Position numbers and translations under genes: made by a program. Shown here piece by piece: positions 1 to 9,179 of a stretch of DNA of 64,000 bases. The stretch's first letter is position 1. Every line of letters begins with the position of its first letter. The notes under the pieces were generated by a model, which ran no database searches, was not told where the DNA came from, and worked only from the letters and a program-made list of their open reading frames with translations. The DNA is from Pseudomonadota bacterium (GTDB taxonomy: Bacteria > Desulfobacterota > Desulfobacteria > Desulfobacterales > Desulfobacteraceae). The stretch is from contig JAHJLV010000044.1 in assembly GCA_018821535.1 (NCBI GenBank), positions 107,167-171,166 of the forward strand, written 5' to 3'.

Positions 1-1253
1 AGTTTGCTGTCATCCATGATTTTTTTGAAGATATCTTCAAGGGATGCTTCTGTGTATGTGTCCAGCGCACGGATACCTTTGGCAGAGTGTTGTAAAATAC
101 CCATTGTATCCGGGGTTAAAAATTTTGCAGCTGCTTTTTCATCAAATTCAATAGTGTCCTGGTAATAGAACCTTGCAGCCTGGGCCATTTCTACAAGTGT
201 TTTGCTTCTGGGTGCAAGCGTCTGGATCACGCCATGGGTGAAGACATTGTCTTCTGCTGTAAGTTGGAGATCCTGAAGATGCGGCAGCAAAAAAGCTGCC
301 AGGTCTTCAGGGGATTTGCTCTGAATATGCCGGGCATTGAGTGCCATGAGTTTATCCATGTCAAACATGGAGGCGGACCGGCCCAGATGTTCCAGATCAA
401 ATTTTTCAATCAGGTCCTGCCGGGTGAAAAATTCCTGATCCCCATGGGACCATCCTAAACGCACCAGATAATTGATGACTGCATCGGGCAGGAACCCCAT
501 TTTCTGGTATTCCCCCACAGACATGGCACCATGGCGTTTGCTTAACCGGGATTTGTCAGATCCCAGAACCATGGGAACGTGCCCGAAAACAGGAACCGCC
601 GCATTGAGTGCCTGATAAATCAGCATCTGTTTCGGGGTATTGATTAGATGATCATCCCCGCGGATAATGGTGTTGATGCCCATGGTCAGATCATCGACAA
701 CCACTGCCAGGTTATACATGGCAGATCCGTCACTTCTCTGGAGAATGAAATCATCCATTTCAGCATTCTGGAAGGCAACATTTCCCTTGACAATGTCCTC
801 AACCACGGTCACGCCGGTATCCGGAGTGCGCAGGCGGACAACGGTGTCCGGGCCTTTTTCAAGATGTCTGTCCCGGCATTTTCCGTTATACATGGGTTTT
901 TTACCACAGGCTTTGGCAGCCTCACGCATGGCATCCACTTCATCCGGGGTACATGAACAATAATACGCTGCACCGCATGCCACCAGCTTTTCAATATATT
1001 CAGCGTGGATGGGTGCTCTTTGGGATTGAAAATAGGGGCCCTCATCCCAGTCAATGCCCAGCCATTCAAGTGAATCCAGGATGGCCTGTACAGACTCTGT
1101 GGTGGATCTTGCAGCATCCGTGTCCTCTATTCTCAGGATGAATTTCCCCTTTGTTTTTTTTGCATACAGCCAGTTGAACAATGCGGTTCTTGCCCCTCCA
1201 ATGTGAAGGTATCCGCTGGGGGACGGGGGAAATCGTGTAATGATTGGTTCCAT
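1..1253 (-). CDS. gltX: Glutamyl-tRNA synthetase (3' end outside window)
   Basis: Class I aminoacyl-tRNA synthetase that charges tRNA-Glu in the cytosol. Reading down from the ATG at 1253, the protein opens with TRFPPSPSGYLHIGGARTAL, which carries the HIGH-like motif (HIGG). Around residues 98-130 there is a CxC-x24-C-x3-H cluster resembling the zinc site of many GluRS enzymes. Near residues 235-240 the KMSKS-like loop reads SRLSKRHGA. About 417 codons are visible and the frame is still open at base 1, so the C-terminal anticodon-binding end is missing only because of the window edge. It is divergent from rpmF. A non-discriminating form that also charges tRNA-Gln cannot be excluded from this sequence alone. 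Confidence 0.96.
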   Translation of the reverse strand, partial: MEPIITRFPPSPSGYLHIGGARTALFNWLYAKKTKGKFILRIEDTDAARSTTESVQAILDSLEWLGIDWDEGPYFQSQRAPIHAEYIEKLVACGAAYYCSCTPDEVDAMREAAKACGKKPMYNGKCRDRHLEKGPDTVVRLRTPDTGVTVVEDIVKGNVAFQNAEMDDFILQRSDGSAMYNLAVVVDDLTMGINTIIRGDDHLINTPKQMLIYQALNAAVPVFGHVPMVLGSDKSRLSKRHGAMSVGEYQKMGFLPDAVINYLVRLGWSHGDQEFFTRQDLIEKFDLEHLGRSASMFDMDKLMALNARHIQSKSPEDLAAFLLPHLQDLQLTAEDNVFTHGVIQTLAPRSKTLVEMAQAARFYYQDTIEFDEKAAAKFLTPDTMGILQHSAKGIRALDTYTEASLEDIFKKIMDDSK

Positions 1254-1330
1254 ATATTCTCCGGTAAATAGTGTAAAATCGAGCCCTTAAGTATCACAAA
1301 ACTTTGAGTTGAGCAACAGGGTTTAATTTC

Positions 1331-1359
1331 TTGACAGTTTTAACAAATTACGGTAATTA
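1331..1359 (+). promoter_or_regulatory. Sigma-70 type promoter for the rpmF operon
   Basis: TTGACA at 1331-1336 and TAATTA at 1354-1359 with a 17-bp spacer, in an AT-rich stretch about 70 bp before the rpmF start. This is the only long gap before the 13-gene run, so it is the best candidate for the main promoter. Prediction by eye. Confidence 0.5.
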
Positions 1360-1428
1360 TGTGTGTTTTTATATACAGAAAAAGAAAATTTGGAAATATA
1401 AATAAAATAATATACTTAGGAGAGATCA

Positions 1429-1617
1429 ATGGCAGTACCAAAACAAAGGCATTCCAAGGCCAGAGGACGCAAAAGACGGACCCATTATAAAACAAGTGCC
1501 CCTACAGTCGGCGTCTGCCCGGAATGTCAGGAACCCAAACTTCCCCATGCCGCCTGCCCGGAATGTGGCGCATATAACGGCAGAAAGCTAACCGCTGAAA
1601 CTGAAGATGCAGAATAG
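1429..1617 (+). CDS. rpmF: 50S ribosomal protein L32
   Basis: Small basic protein of the large ribosomal subunit, 62 aa, the usual length. It starts MAVPKQRHSKARGRKRRTH and has a zinc-ribbon made of two CPEC motifs (CPECQEP and CPECGAYNG). An AGGAGA Shine-Dalgarno sequence lies directly upstream. In many bacteria rpmF is followed by plsX-fabH-fabD-fabG-acpP; here acpP follows at 21 bp and the other fatty acid genes are absent, so the cluster has been shortened in this lineage. Confidence 0.97.
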   Translation: MAVPKQRHSKARGRKRRTHYKTSAPTVGVCPECQEPKLPHAACPECGAYNGRKLTAETEDAE

Positions 1618-1638
1618 TTAAAGGAGGCGCTTCCAACG

Positions 1639-1872
1639 ATGACGGTTGAAACAAAAGTAAAAAAAGTGATCGCAGATAAAATTCAGAATATCGATATTGA
1701 GGATGTTGTTCCGGAAGCCTCTTTGATTGAAGACCTGGGAGCGGATTCTTTGACAATTGTCGAACTGGTCATGTCAATGGAAGAAATTTTTGAGATTGAA
1801 ATTGATGATGATGATGCTGAAAAACTGATTACGGTTCAGGATGTCATTGATTTTATAAAATCAAAATTTTAA
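1639..1872 (+). CDS. acpP: Acyl carrier protein
   Basis: Carrier of growing acyl chains in type II fatty acid synthesis; cytosolic. The 77-aa acidic protein has the GADSLTIVELV motif at about residues 35-45, with the serine that receives 4'-phosphopantetheine. Preceded by AAGGAGG at 1621-1627. It sits between rpmF and rpiB without any fatty acid enzyme gene nearby; the link to rpmF is a remnant of the widespread rpmF-fab cluster. The length and acidity are normal for a housekeeping AcpP rather than a polyketide carrier domain. Confidence 0.95.
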   Translation: MTVETKVKKVIADKIQNIDIEDVVPEASLIEDLGADSLTIVELVMSMEEIFEIEIDDDDAEKLITVQDVIDFIKSKF

Positions 1873-1912
1873 TTTTCATTTTTAAGTATCGGATTCAGTT
1901 ATCGGGGAGAAA

Positions 1913-2353
1913 ATGGGTCAGGATAATTCTATCATCATCGGATGTGATCATGCGGCGTTTGAGTTAAAGGAAAAGATAAAAAAATATCTTCAGGATAAAG
2001 GCTGGCAGGTTATAGATGTCGGAACCACAGGTCCGGAATCCGTAAATTATGTGGATTACGGGAAAAAAGTGGCCGGTGCTGTATCCCGGGGAGAATTCAG
2101 TAAAGGGATTCTGCTGTGCGGAACAGGTCTTGGTATGTCCATGGTGGCCAACCGGTTTCCCAAAGTCCGGGCGGCCCTTGTTTCGGATGTCTTTTCAGCA
2201 AAATTGAGCCGTGTCCATAATGATTCCAATATTCTGGTTTTAGGTGGCCGTATTATCGGAGACATTCTGGCTTTTGAGCTGGTTCAGACATGGCTGGATA
2301 CTGAATTTGAAGGCGGACGTCATTTGAAGCGCATTCAGGATATTGATAATTAA
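1913..2353 (+). CDS. rpiB: Ribose-5-phosphate isomerase B
   Basis: Interconverts ribose 5-phosphate and ribulose 5-phosphate (RpiB/LacAB family). The 146-aa protein starts with IIIGCDHAAFELKEKIK, has the GILLCGTGLGMSMVANRF segment with the catalytic cysteine at about residue 66, and ends with the family's short C-terminal helix. It lies 12 bp before glyA. The rpiB-glyA-deaminase-nrdR-rib order is common in many bacteria. In this operon it fits supply of ribulose 5-phosphate, the RibB substrate, although that functional link is inferred. Confidence 0.94.
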   Translation: MGQDNSIIIGCDHAAFELKEKIKKYLQDKGWQVIDVGTTGPESVNYVDYGKKVAGAVSRGEFSKGILLCGTGLGMSMVANRFPKVRAALVSDVFSAKLSRVHNDSNILVLGGRIIGDILAFELVQTWLDTEFEGGRHLKRIQDIDN

Positions 2354-2365
2354 GAAGGGTTTATA

Positions 2366-3604
2366 ATGGGTGTGATAAGCAGCACAGATCTGGAAATTGC
2401 AAAGATCATTGAACAGGAATCGGACCGGCAGGAATATGAGCTGAACCTGATTGCCTCGGAGAATATTGCCAGCCAGGCTGTCATGGCAGCGCAGGGGTCG
2501 ATCCTCACCAACAAATATGCAGAAGGATATCCTGCCAAAAGATATTATGGCGGCTGTGAATATGTGGACCAGGCGGAAGATCTGGCCATTGAAAGAGCCA
2601 AAAAACTGTTTAATGTTGAATATGCCAATGTCCAGCCGCACTCAGGTTCCCAGGCAAACATGGCAGTCTATTTTGCCCTGTTGAATCCTGGAGATAAAAT
2701 CCTTGCCATGAATCTATCCCATGGCGGGCATCTGACCCATGGCGCTTCAGCCAGTTTCTCGGGAAAACTGTATGATTTTGTTCATTACGGTCTTTCACCG
2801 GAAACAGAGCGCATTGATCTGGCTGAAGTGGAAGCCCTTGCCAGAAAGCATCAGCCCAAGCTGATTGTGGCCGGTGCCAGTGCATACCCCCGGATAATTG
2901 ATTTCAAAGGTTTTTCTCAGATTGCAAAATCCGTGGGTGCTTTGTTCATGGTGGATATGGCACATATTGCAGGGCTTGTTGCAGCAGGGCTGCACCCAAG
3001 TCCGGTGGGATATGCCGATGTGATCACATCAACCACCCACAAGACACTCCGGGGGCCTCGCGGCGGGTTGATCCTGTCTTCGGCCAAATATGCAAAAGCC
3101 ATTGGCAGTCAGATATTTCCCGGAATTCAGGGAGGTCCTCTGATGCATGTCATTGCAGCAAAAGCGGTTGCCTTCAAGGAAGCTCTGGGTGAATCCTTTG
3201 TCAGCTATCAGAAACAGGTGATCAAAAATACAGCCGCATTTGCAGATGTGATGATGCAAAGAGGGTATAAACTGGTATCAAACGGCACGGATAATCATAT
3301 GGTACTGGTGGATTTCAGTCAGAAAGAGATTTCCGGAAAAGATGCTGAAGAAAGACTTGGGAGAGCCGGAATCACGGTAAACAAGAATACGGTTCCCAAT
3401 GAAAAACGATCTCCGTTTGTCACCAGCGGTATTCGGATCGGTCTTCCCCTTGTGACCTCCAGAGGAATGGATGTGGCAGCCAGTCAGAAAATTGCGCAGT
3501 TTATCTGTGATGTTCTGGATGATGAATCAAATATTGAAGCGGTTGCTGACAAGGTCAGAACGCTGTGCACGCAATATCCCTTATATGCAGGAAAACGTGG
3601 ATAA
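2366..3604 (+). CDS. glyA: Serine hydroxymethyltransferase
   Basis: PLP enzyme that converts serine and tetrahydrofolate to glycine and 5,10-methylene-THF. At 412 aa it has the normal length. Visible landmarks are ELNLIASEN near residue 30, [18 protein letters not shown] near residues 50-67, and the PLP lysine segment [14 protein letters not shown] near residue 230. The stop overlaps the next ATG by one base (TAATG), so translation of glyA and the deaminase is probably coupled. It provides one-carbon units used by thymidylate and purine synthesis, matching the nucleotide-linked genes that follow. Confidence 0.97.
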   Translation: MGVISSTDLEIAKIIEQESDRQEYELNLIASENIASQAVMAAQGSILTNKYAEGYPAKRYYGGCEYVDQAEDLAIERAKKLFNVEYANVQPHSGSQANMAVYFALLNPGDKILAMNLSHGGHLTHGASASFSGKLYDFVHYGLSPETERIDLAEVEALARKHQPKLIVAGASAYPRIIDFKGFSQIAKSVGALFMVDMAHIAGLVAAGLHPSPVGYADVITSTTHKTLRGPRGGLILSSAKYAKAIGSQIFPGIQGGPLMHVIAAKAVAFKEALGESFVSYQKQVIKNTAAFADVMMQRGYKLVSNGTDNHMVLVDFSQKEISGKDAEERLGRAGITVNKNTVPNEKRSPFVTSGIRIGLPLVTSRGMDVAASQKIAQFICDVLDDESNIEAVADKVRTLCTQYPLYAGKRG

Positions 3605-4065
3605 TGACTCAGGAACAGACGGACCGGCCGTCATGGCATCAATATTTTATGGGGATCTGTGATCTGGTCGCTACCCGGTCCACCTGTACAAGAAGAAAAG
3701 TGGGAGCGGTTCTGGTCAAGGAAAAGCGGATTTTATCCTCCGGATATAACGGCGCACCGGCAAATGTTCCCCACTGTATTGAAACCGGGTGTTTAAGGGA
3801 AAAACTCAATGTGCCTTCCGGAGAAAAACACGAATTATGCCGGGGCGTTCATGCGGAACAAAATGCCATTATCCAGGCGGCATATCATGGTGTCCAGGTG
3901 GCAGGAGCGGTTCTTTACTGTACCAATCAGCCCTGTTCCATCTGTGCCAAAATGATCATAAATGCAGGAATTAAAACTGTTTATTATAAAGATGGATATG
4001 ATGATCCATTGACTCTGGAAATGTTTGACAATGCAGAAGTCGAACTTGTCCGGCTCGACCTTTAA
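3604..4065 (+). CDS. dCMP/cytidine deaminase family protein (ComEB-like)
   Basis: Zinc deaminase, most likely deoxycytidylate deaminase making dUMP for thymidylate synthesis. I chose the ATG at 3604, which overlaps the glyA stop, over an in-frame upstream ATG at 3565 inside glyA; this gives 153 aa, the family's usual size. The zinc motifs are HAEQNAI at about residue 81 and PCSICAKM at about residue 109. The placement between glyA (methylene-THF) and nrdR (deoxynucleotide control) fits dTTP supply. ComEB-like naming alone does not imply a competence role. Confidence 0.88.
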   Translation: MTQEQTDRPSWHQYFMGICDLVATRSTCTRRKVGAVLVKEKRILSSGYNGAPANVPHCIETGCLREKLNVPSGEKHELCRGVHAEQNAIIQAAYHGVQVAGAVLYCTNQPCSICAKMIINAGIKTVYYKDGYDDPLTLEMFDNAEVELVRLDL

Positions 4066-4082
4066 AGAACAAGAGGCGTGAT

Positions 4083-4589
4083 ATGAGATGCCCATTTTGC
4101 GGAAAACAGAATACACGGGTGGTTGATTCACGCCCGGGCAAAATAGATTTTGAGGTCCGCAGACGCAGGGAATGCCTGGAATGCCTGGAACGGTTTACGA
4201 CTTATGAAAGAGTAGAATACATCCCCATTGTTATTGTCAAAAAAGATGGCCGAAGAGAAGAATTCAACCGGGAAAAAATACTGACCGGTATTAAAAAAGC
4301 CTGTGAAAAAAGAGCTATCAGTATGGATCAGATCGAAGATACCGTGGATACCATTGAGCAGGATCTTCGGGACTTGTCTGAGCGTGAAATTCCTTCCACG
4401 ATTGTGGGTGAAAAAATCATTGAAGCCTTGAAAAAAATCGACGATGTGGCCTATGTCCGGTTTGCTTCGGTTTATAGAGAATTTAAGGATGTGGCGGATT
4501 TTATCCAGGAGCTTAAAAGTCTGATGCCGGATGACTGCCTGCCCATCGAATTTGATACCATTACGGATAAGGCCGATGACCGATCATGA
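4083..4589 (+). CDS. nrdR: Transcriptional repressor NrdR
   Basis: Nucleotide-sensing repressor of ribonucleotide reductase genes. It begins with the zinc ribbon MRCPFCGK...RECLECLERFTTYER (CxxC and CxxC, residues 3-34), followed by an ATP-cone domain (IVIVKKDGRREEFNREKI, residues about 49-140). At 168 aa it is slightly longer than the usual 150 through a C-terminal extension. The 3' end overlaps ribD by 14 bases. Its targets, NrdR boxes before nrd genes, are not in this window. Confidence 0.95.
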   Translation: MRCPFCGKQNTRVVDSRPGKIDFEVRRRRECLECLERFTTYERVEYIPIVIVKKDGRREEFNREKILTGIKKACEKRAISMDQIEDTVDTIEQDLRDLSEREIPSTIVGEKIIEALKKIDDVAYVRFASVYREFKDVADFIQELKSLMPDDCLPIEFDTITDKADDRS

Positions 4590-5673
4590 ATATATGCAGC
4601 TTGCTGTGTCCTGTGCGAAAAAAGCAAAAGGCTTTACCTCTCCGAATCCTTGCGTAGGCGCTGTTGTTGTTAAAAATGATATCGTTGTCGGCACAGGGTT
4701 TCACCGGGCGGCCGGCCTGCCCCATGCAGAGGTCGAGGCCATTGAGGATGCAGGGGTTAACGCCCGCGGTGCCACTATTTATGTGACCCTTGAGCCCTGT
4801 AATCATTTTGGGAAAACGCCACCGTGTACCCATAAAATTCTGGATGCAGGGATCAGAAAAGTGGTGGTGGGGTGTAAAGATCCCAATCCCTTTGTCAGCG
4901 GCGGCGGGATACAATACCTGCAGGATAAGGGGGTTCAGGTGGTATCCGGTGTGCTTGAACAGCAGACCCGAACCCTGATCGAAGATTTTATCTGGTATGT
5001 TCAAAATAATCAAACCCCGTTTGTCATCTTAAAATGTGCATCCACGCTTGACGGGCAGACCGCCACATCCACCGGAGATTCCAAATGGATTACAAATGCT
5101 GAATCCAGAGAATATGTCCATCAGATCCGGCATGAAACAGATGCCATTCTGGTGGGTTCGGGTACGCTGCACTCAGATAATCCGTCTTTGACTGCAAGAA
5201 TTGAGGGCCAAAAAACAAAGGACCCTGTCAGGATTATTCTGGATACGCATCTGACCATAAAAAAAGATGCAAAAGTACTGACCCAGAAATCTGATGCAAA
5301 AACAATTATTGTCACAGGTCCCGGTATTTCAAAGGAGAAAATAAAGGCGTTTGAAACAGATCGGGTTCAGGTCATGGCGGTATCTCTTAAAGGACAAAGA
5401 CTTGATTTAAATGAGCTGATGATTAAATTAGGGAAAATATCGATTCTGAGCGTACTGATAGAAGGCGGAAGCACGCTTGCAGGCGTTGCACTCAGATCCG
5501 GGATTGTGAATAAAATGATGTTTTTCATGGCCCCAAAGTTTTTGGGGGGGTCGGATGGATATCCGGTATTTGCCGGCACAGGCCCGAAATTGATCAAGGA
5601 TGCCTTTGTGCTTAAAAATATGGATGTAAGGCAGTTTGGTTCAGATATCCTGGTACAGGGATATTTAAAATAG
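4576..5673 (+). CDS. ribD: Bifunctional riboflavin deaminase/reductase RibD
   Basis: Carries out the second and third steps of riboflavin synthesis: deamination of the pyrimidine product of GTP cyclohydrolase II, then reduction of the ribosyl side chain. The N-terminal deaminase domain shows HAEVEAI near residue 50 and PCNHFGKTPPCT near residues 75-86; the C-terminal reductase domain begins at about residue 147 (FVILKCASTLDGQTA). The ATG at 4576 (MTDHEYMQLA) gives 365 aa and removes a 15-residue extension that lies wholly inside nrdR. First of four clustered rib genes. Confidence 0.95.
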   Translation: MTDHEYMQLAVSCAKKAKGFTSPNPCVGAVVVKNDIVVGTGFHRAAGLPHAEVEAIEDAGVNARGATIYVTLEPCNHFGKTPPCTHKILDAGIRKVVVGCKDPNPFVSGGGIQYLQDKGVQVVSGVLEQQTRTLIEDFIWYVQNNQTPFVILKCASTLDGQTATSTGDSKWITNAESREYVHQIRHETDAILVGSGTLHSDNPSLTARIEGQKTKDPVRIILDTHLTIKKDAKVLTQKSDAKTIIVTGPGISKEKIKAFETDRVQVMAVSLKGQRLDLNELMIKLGKISILSVLIEGGSTLAGVALRSGIVNKMMFFMAPKFLGGSDGYPVFAGTGPKLIKDAFVLKNMDVRQFGSDILVQGYLK

Positions 5674-5712
5674 CCGTATGATATGAAAGAATAATCAGGG
5701 AAATATATTGTA

Positions 5713-6378
5713 GTGTTTACCGGAATTATAGAAAGTTTGGGAACCATAAAACGGATTGAATCTTCAGGCCAGGGAAAAGTATTAAGCATTGCCTGCTCCC
5801 TTGATTTGTCGGAAACCAGAGTCGGGGATTCAATTGCGGTGAACGGTGCCTGTCTGACGGCTGTCCGGCTGAACAAAAATGAATTTTCAGTGGATATGGC
5901 CCCGGAAACGGTTGAGCGGACAACCTTTAAACACCTGACAACCGGAAGCCGTGTAAATATCGAGCGGGCGTTGAAATTATCAGACCGGATTGATGGCCAC
6001 CTGGTTTCAGGCCATATAGACGGAACAGGCGTTATTTCGTCTATTGTAAAAAAAAGCAATGCCGTTATCATTGCCATACAGGTGTCTGAAACACTGGCAG
6101 ATGATCTGATTGAAAAAGGGTCCGTTGCCATTGACGGTATTTCTCTGACCATCAACAGATGCTCAAAAAATGATTTTGAAATCAGTATTATTCCTCACAC
6201 TGCACAGATGACGACCATCGGGCTTAAAAAAGCGGGAGATGAGGTGAATCTGGAAACCGACATGATCGGAAAATATGTTAAGAAGATTTTAAGGGGAAGT
6301 TCGTCTAAAAATGATGCATCAAGTCATAAGAAAACGGATATCAGTATGGAACTTCTTGCAAGGAATGGATTTTTATAA
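5713..6378 (+). CDS. ribE: Riboflavin synthase, alpha subunit
   Basis: Dismutates two 6,7-dimethyl-8-ribityllumazine molecules to riboflavin. The start is a GTG at 5713, since the family's invariant N-terminus MFTGIIESLG begins exactly there. Two tandem lumazine-binding domains are visible: GDSIAVNGACLTA near residue 37 and the paralogous KGSVAIDGISLTIN near residue 136. The protein is 221 aa; the last 25 or so residues, rich in Ser and Lys, are not part of the fold. Also called ribC in some organisms. Confidence 0.95.
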   Translation: MFTGIIESLGTIKRIESSGQGKVLSIACSLDLSETRVGDSIAVNGACLTAVRLNKNEFSVDMAPETVERTTFKHLTTGSRVNIERALKLSDRIDGHLVSGHIDGTGVISSIVKKSNAVIIAIQVSETLADDLIEKGSVAIDGISLTINRCSKNDFEISIIPHTAQMTTIGLKKAGDEVNLETDMIGKYVKKILRGSSSKNDASSHKKTDISMELLARNGFL

Positions 6379-6394
6379 ATTAAAGGATTGAAAT

Positions 6395-7597
6395 ATGCCG
6401 CATTTAACAATCGAACAGGCTATTGAAGATATTAAAAAGGGGAAGATGGTCATTCTTGTGGATGATGAAGACCGTGAGAATGAGGGTGATCTGACCATGG
6501 CCGCAGAGGCGGTTACCCCGGAAGCCATTAATTTTATGGCAACACACGGAAGAGGACTGATCTGTCTTTCCCTGGATTCAAGTATTGCAGACCGGCTGGA
6601 TCTGCCCATGATGGTGGATAATAATACATCCCAGTACGGGACCGGATTCACCGTGTCCATTGAGGCAAAAAAAGGCGTTACCACGGGTATTTCTGCAGCA
6701 GACAGGGCAACCACGATTCTGACTGCAGTGGCAGATGGTACAACGCCCAATGATATTGCCAGACCCGGCCATATTTTCCCTTTGCGGGCAAGAGATGGCG
6801 GGGTTATGGTCAGAATCGGCCAGACCGAAGGGTCTGTGGATCTGGCCCGTCTTGCGGGATTGAAACCGGCCGGGGTGATCTGTGAAATCATGGATGAGGA
6901 TGGTACCATGGCCCGTATGCCTTCCCTTGAAAAATTTGCAAAAAAACATGGCATGGGGATCTGTACGGTGGCGGATCTGGTAAAATACCGGCTGAGAACA
7001 GAAATTTTTGTTCATCGTGCAGCCCAGACGGTTATCCCCACGCGTATTGGAGGAGATTTCAAGATTATTGCCTATGAAAATGATCTTGACAGTTTAACAC
7101 ATATTGCGCTGGTCAAAGGGGAAATTGATCCTGAAAAGGAAATTCTGGTCAGGGTGCATTCTGAATGCATGACCGGAGATATTTTTTCTTCTCTGCGCTG
7201 TGACTGTCAGGACCAGCTTCACCGGGCCATGACCATGCTCAACAATGAAGGATGCGGCGTGATCCTGTATCTGCGCCAGGAAGGCCGAGGGATCGGACTT
7301 GTCAATAAATTAAAAGCATATGAATACCAGCGTCAGGGTCTGGATACCGTGGAAGCCAATGAAAAACTGGGGTTTGAGGCAGATATGCGCGACTATGGCG
7401 TGGGAGCCCAGATGCTGGTGGATCTTGGCGTAAAAAAGATGCGGCTGCTCACCAATAATCCTAAAAAAATGGTAGGTCTGGAAGGCTATGGATTAAGTGT
7501 TGTTGAACAGGTTCCCATAGAAGTTGAATCCAATTGCCACAACAAGGGATACCTTAAATGTAAACAGGCCAAGATGGGGCATCTGCTCAGGATGTAA
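6395..7597 (+). CDS. ribBA: Bifunctional DHBP synthase/GTP cyclohydrolase II
   Basis: Supplies both branches of riboflavin synthesis. The RibB half (residues 1-200) makes 3,4-dihydroxy-2-butanone 4-phosphate from ribulose 5-phosphate and shows VDDEDRENEGDL and the TGISAADRATTI segment. The RibA half (residues 205-400) opens the GTP ring and keeps its zinc cysteines in SSLRCDCQDQL plus SECMTGD, and the RQEGRGIGL loop. Both halves look intact, unlike fusions where the RibA part is dead. It lies 17 bp behind ribE. Confidence 0.96.
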   Translation: MPHLTIEQAIEDIKKGKMVILVDDEDRENEGDLTMAAEAVTPEAINFMATHGRGLICLSLDSSIADRLDLPMMVDNNTSQYGTGFTVSIEAKKGVTTGISAADRATTILTAVADGTTPNDIARPGHIFPLRARDGGVMVRIGQTEGSVDLARLAGLKPAGVICEIMDEDGTMARMPSLEKFAKKHGMGICTVADLVKYRLRTEIFVHRAAQTVIPTRIGGDFKIIAYENDLDSLTHIALVKGEIDPEKEILVRVHSECMTGDIFSSLRCDCQDQLHRAMTMLNNEGCGVILYLRQEGRGIGLVNKLKAYEYQRQGLDTVEANEKLGFEADMRDYGVGAQMLVDLGVKKMRLLTNNPKKMVGLEGYGLSVVEQVPIEVESNCHNKGYLKCKQAKMGHLLRM

Positions 7598-7642
7598 TTT
7601 AAAATATAAAATGAAGTGAATGGATATAATAAGGAAAAGAAA

Positions 7643-8119
7643 ATGCCAAAAATAATTGAAGCAGGTTTACAGGCCAAAGGTAAGAAATTCGGAATCATTG
7701 CTTCCCGGTTTAATGATTTTATTACCGCGAAATTGCTGGACGGCGCTTTGGATGCACTGATCCGGAGCGGAGCAGATGATAAGGATATTACGGTTTTAAA
7801 GGTTCCCGGCGCTTTTGAGATTCCTCTGGCAGCACAGAAAATGGTCCGTGCAGGTCATTATGATGCAATTATCTGTATCGGCGCTGTTATTCGCGGGGCC
7901 ACAACCCATTATGACTATGTCTGTGCCGAAGTGTCCAAAGGCATTGCATCGGTCAGTCTGGAATCTGATACGCCTGTGATGTTTGGTATTCTGACCACGG
8001 AAACCATTGAACAGGCCATTGAAAGGGCAGGCACAAAAGCCGGAAACAAGGGATTTGATGTTGCCATGGCTGCCATTGAAATGGCCAATCTGACTGACAG
8101 TCTTAAAAAGGTCAAATAA
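7643..8119 (+). CDS. ribH: 6,7-dimethyl-8-ribityllumazine synthase
   Basis: Condenses the RibB and RibD products to lumazine; usually forms large hollow particles. The ATG at 7643 is preceded by AAGGAAA at 7631-7637 and gives 158 aa, the normal size, whereas the upstream ATG at 7616 lacks a ribosome site. Typical segments are [20 protein letters not shown] and [16 protein letters not shown]. With ribD, ribE and ribBA this completes the pathway to riboflavin apart from the dephosphorylation step. Confidence 0.95.
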   Translation: MPKIIEAGLQAKGKKFGIIASRFNDFITAKLLDGALDALIRSGADDKDITVLKVPGAFEIPLAAQKMVRAGHYDAIICIGAVIRGATTHYDYVCAEVSKGIASVSLESDTPVMFGILTTETIEQAIERAGTKAGNKGFDVAMAAIEMANLTDSLKKVK

Positions 8120-8123
8120 AGAT

Positions 8124-8537
8124 ATGGGTGATCGCCGTCAGGCAAGAGAGCTTGCGCTCCAGGCGCTTTTTTTTATCGATGTGGATTCATCTGACCCGGA
8201 AAAAAACCTTGAAAGTTTCTGCCTGAATAATGAAGAAGAACTCACATCCGCGGTTAAACCGTTTTTTCATATGCTGGTCAGCGGTGTGAGGGACAATCAG
8301 TCCAGAATAGATGATTTGATCATTCAATGTTCAAAGAACTGGAGACTTTCCAGGATGCCTGTTGTGGATAGAAATATCATGCGGATTGCTGTGTTTGAAC
8401 TGTTAAAATGTGAAGATATTCCGCCAAGTGTCACCATTAATGAAGCTGTTGAAATTGGCAAAAAATACGGAACAAAGGATTCAGGCGCATTTATCAATGG
8501 TGTTCTGGACCGGATCAAGTCACTTGAAGGGGTGTAA
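8124..8537 (+). CDS. nusB: Transcription antitermination factor NusB
   Basis: RNA-binding partner of NusE (S10) in rRNA antitermination. The 137-aa all-helical protein begins with GDRRQARELALQALFFID and ends with GAFINGVLDRIK, both hallmark segments. It starts four bases after the ribH stop; the ribH-nusB pairing is very widely conserved. Confidence 0.94.
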   Translation: MGDRRQARELALQALFFIDVDSSDPEKNLESFCLNNEEELTSAVKPFFHMLVSGVRDNQSRIDDLIIQCSKNWRLSRMPVVDRNIMRIAVFELLKCEDIPPSVTINEAVEIGKKYGTKDSGAFINGVLDRIKSLEGV

Positions 8538-8558
8538 AAGATCCTCTGGGAGAATGTT

Positions 8559-9179
8559 ATGATTATAAAAAAACTTGAAGTGGGGCCGATCATGGCCAAT
8601 TGCTTTATTGTGGGATGTGAAAAAACAAGGGAAGCCATTGTTATTGATCCGGGGGATGATGCCAGTGATATTCTCATGGCCCTGGCCAAGGCAGAACTTA
8701 AGGTGAAATATCTGGTGAACACCCATGGCCATTTTGATCATGTGGGTGCAAACAGGAAAATGAAAGAAGTGACAGGCGCACAGATTGCCATTCATGAGGC
8801 GGATGAACCCATGCTCAGCCAGTTGTCAAGCAGTGCCCTGATGTTTGGCCTGTCAGCAGAAAATTCGCCGCCGGCGGATATTCTTTTGAAAGACGGTGAC
8901 CAGATCCGTTTTGGTGAGATCACCATGACCGTGATTCATACGCCGGGTCACTCACAGGGGGGAATCTGTCTGTCCACCAGAGGCCATCTTTTTTCAGGAG
9001 ATACTTTGTTTGCAGGGTCCATTGGCAGGACAGATCTGCCGGGCGGTGACTATGACACCTTGATTTCAAGCATCAAGCAAAAACTTCTGCCCCTTGATTC
9101 AAACACCCGTGTGTACACCGGTCACGGTCCTGAAACCACCATTGGTAACGAGAAGGCTGTCAATCCCTTTCTGCGATGA
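8559..9179 (+). CDS. MBL-fold metallo-hydrolase (GloB/YcbL type)
   Basis: Cytosolic hydrolase of the metallo-beta-lactamase superfamily with the dinuclear metal motif THGHFDHVG at about residues 54-62. Later ligands are HTPGHSQGG (about residue 129), SGDTLFAGSIGRTD (about residue 146) and GHGPETTIGNE near the C-terminus. This pattern is typical of glyoxalase II-like thioesterases, but at 206 aa it lacks the C-terminal glutathione-binding helices of true GloB. The substrate is unknown. Its stop overlaps the pabBC start (ATGA). Confidence 0.85.
   Translation: MIIKKLEVGPIMANCFIVGCEKTREAIVIDPGDDASDILMALAKAELKVKYLVNTHGHFDHVGANRKMKEVTGAQIAIHEADEPMLSQLSSSALMFGLSAENSPPADILLKDGDQIRFGEITMTVIHTPGHSQGGICLSTRGHLFSGDTLFAGSIGRTDLPGGDYDTLISSIKQKLLPLDSNTRVYTGHGPETTIGNEKAVNPFLR

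Noticed and set aside
4561..5013. 150-aa minus-strand frame inside ribD
   Set aside because: Antisense shadow of a well-conserved gene, with no ribosome site and low-complexity composition.
5674..5712. FMN riboswitch in the rib cluster
   Set aside because: All gaps between rib genes are shorter than 40 bp and no RFN element is visible before the operon.
5367..6155. 262-aa minus-strand frame over ribD and ribE
   Set aside because: Covers the end of ribD and most of ribE in antisense; both are certain genes, and the product has no recognisable domain.
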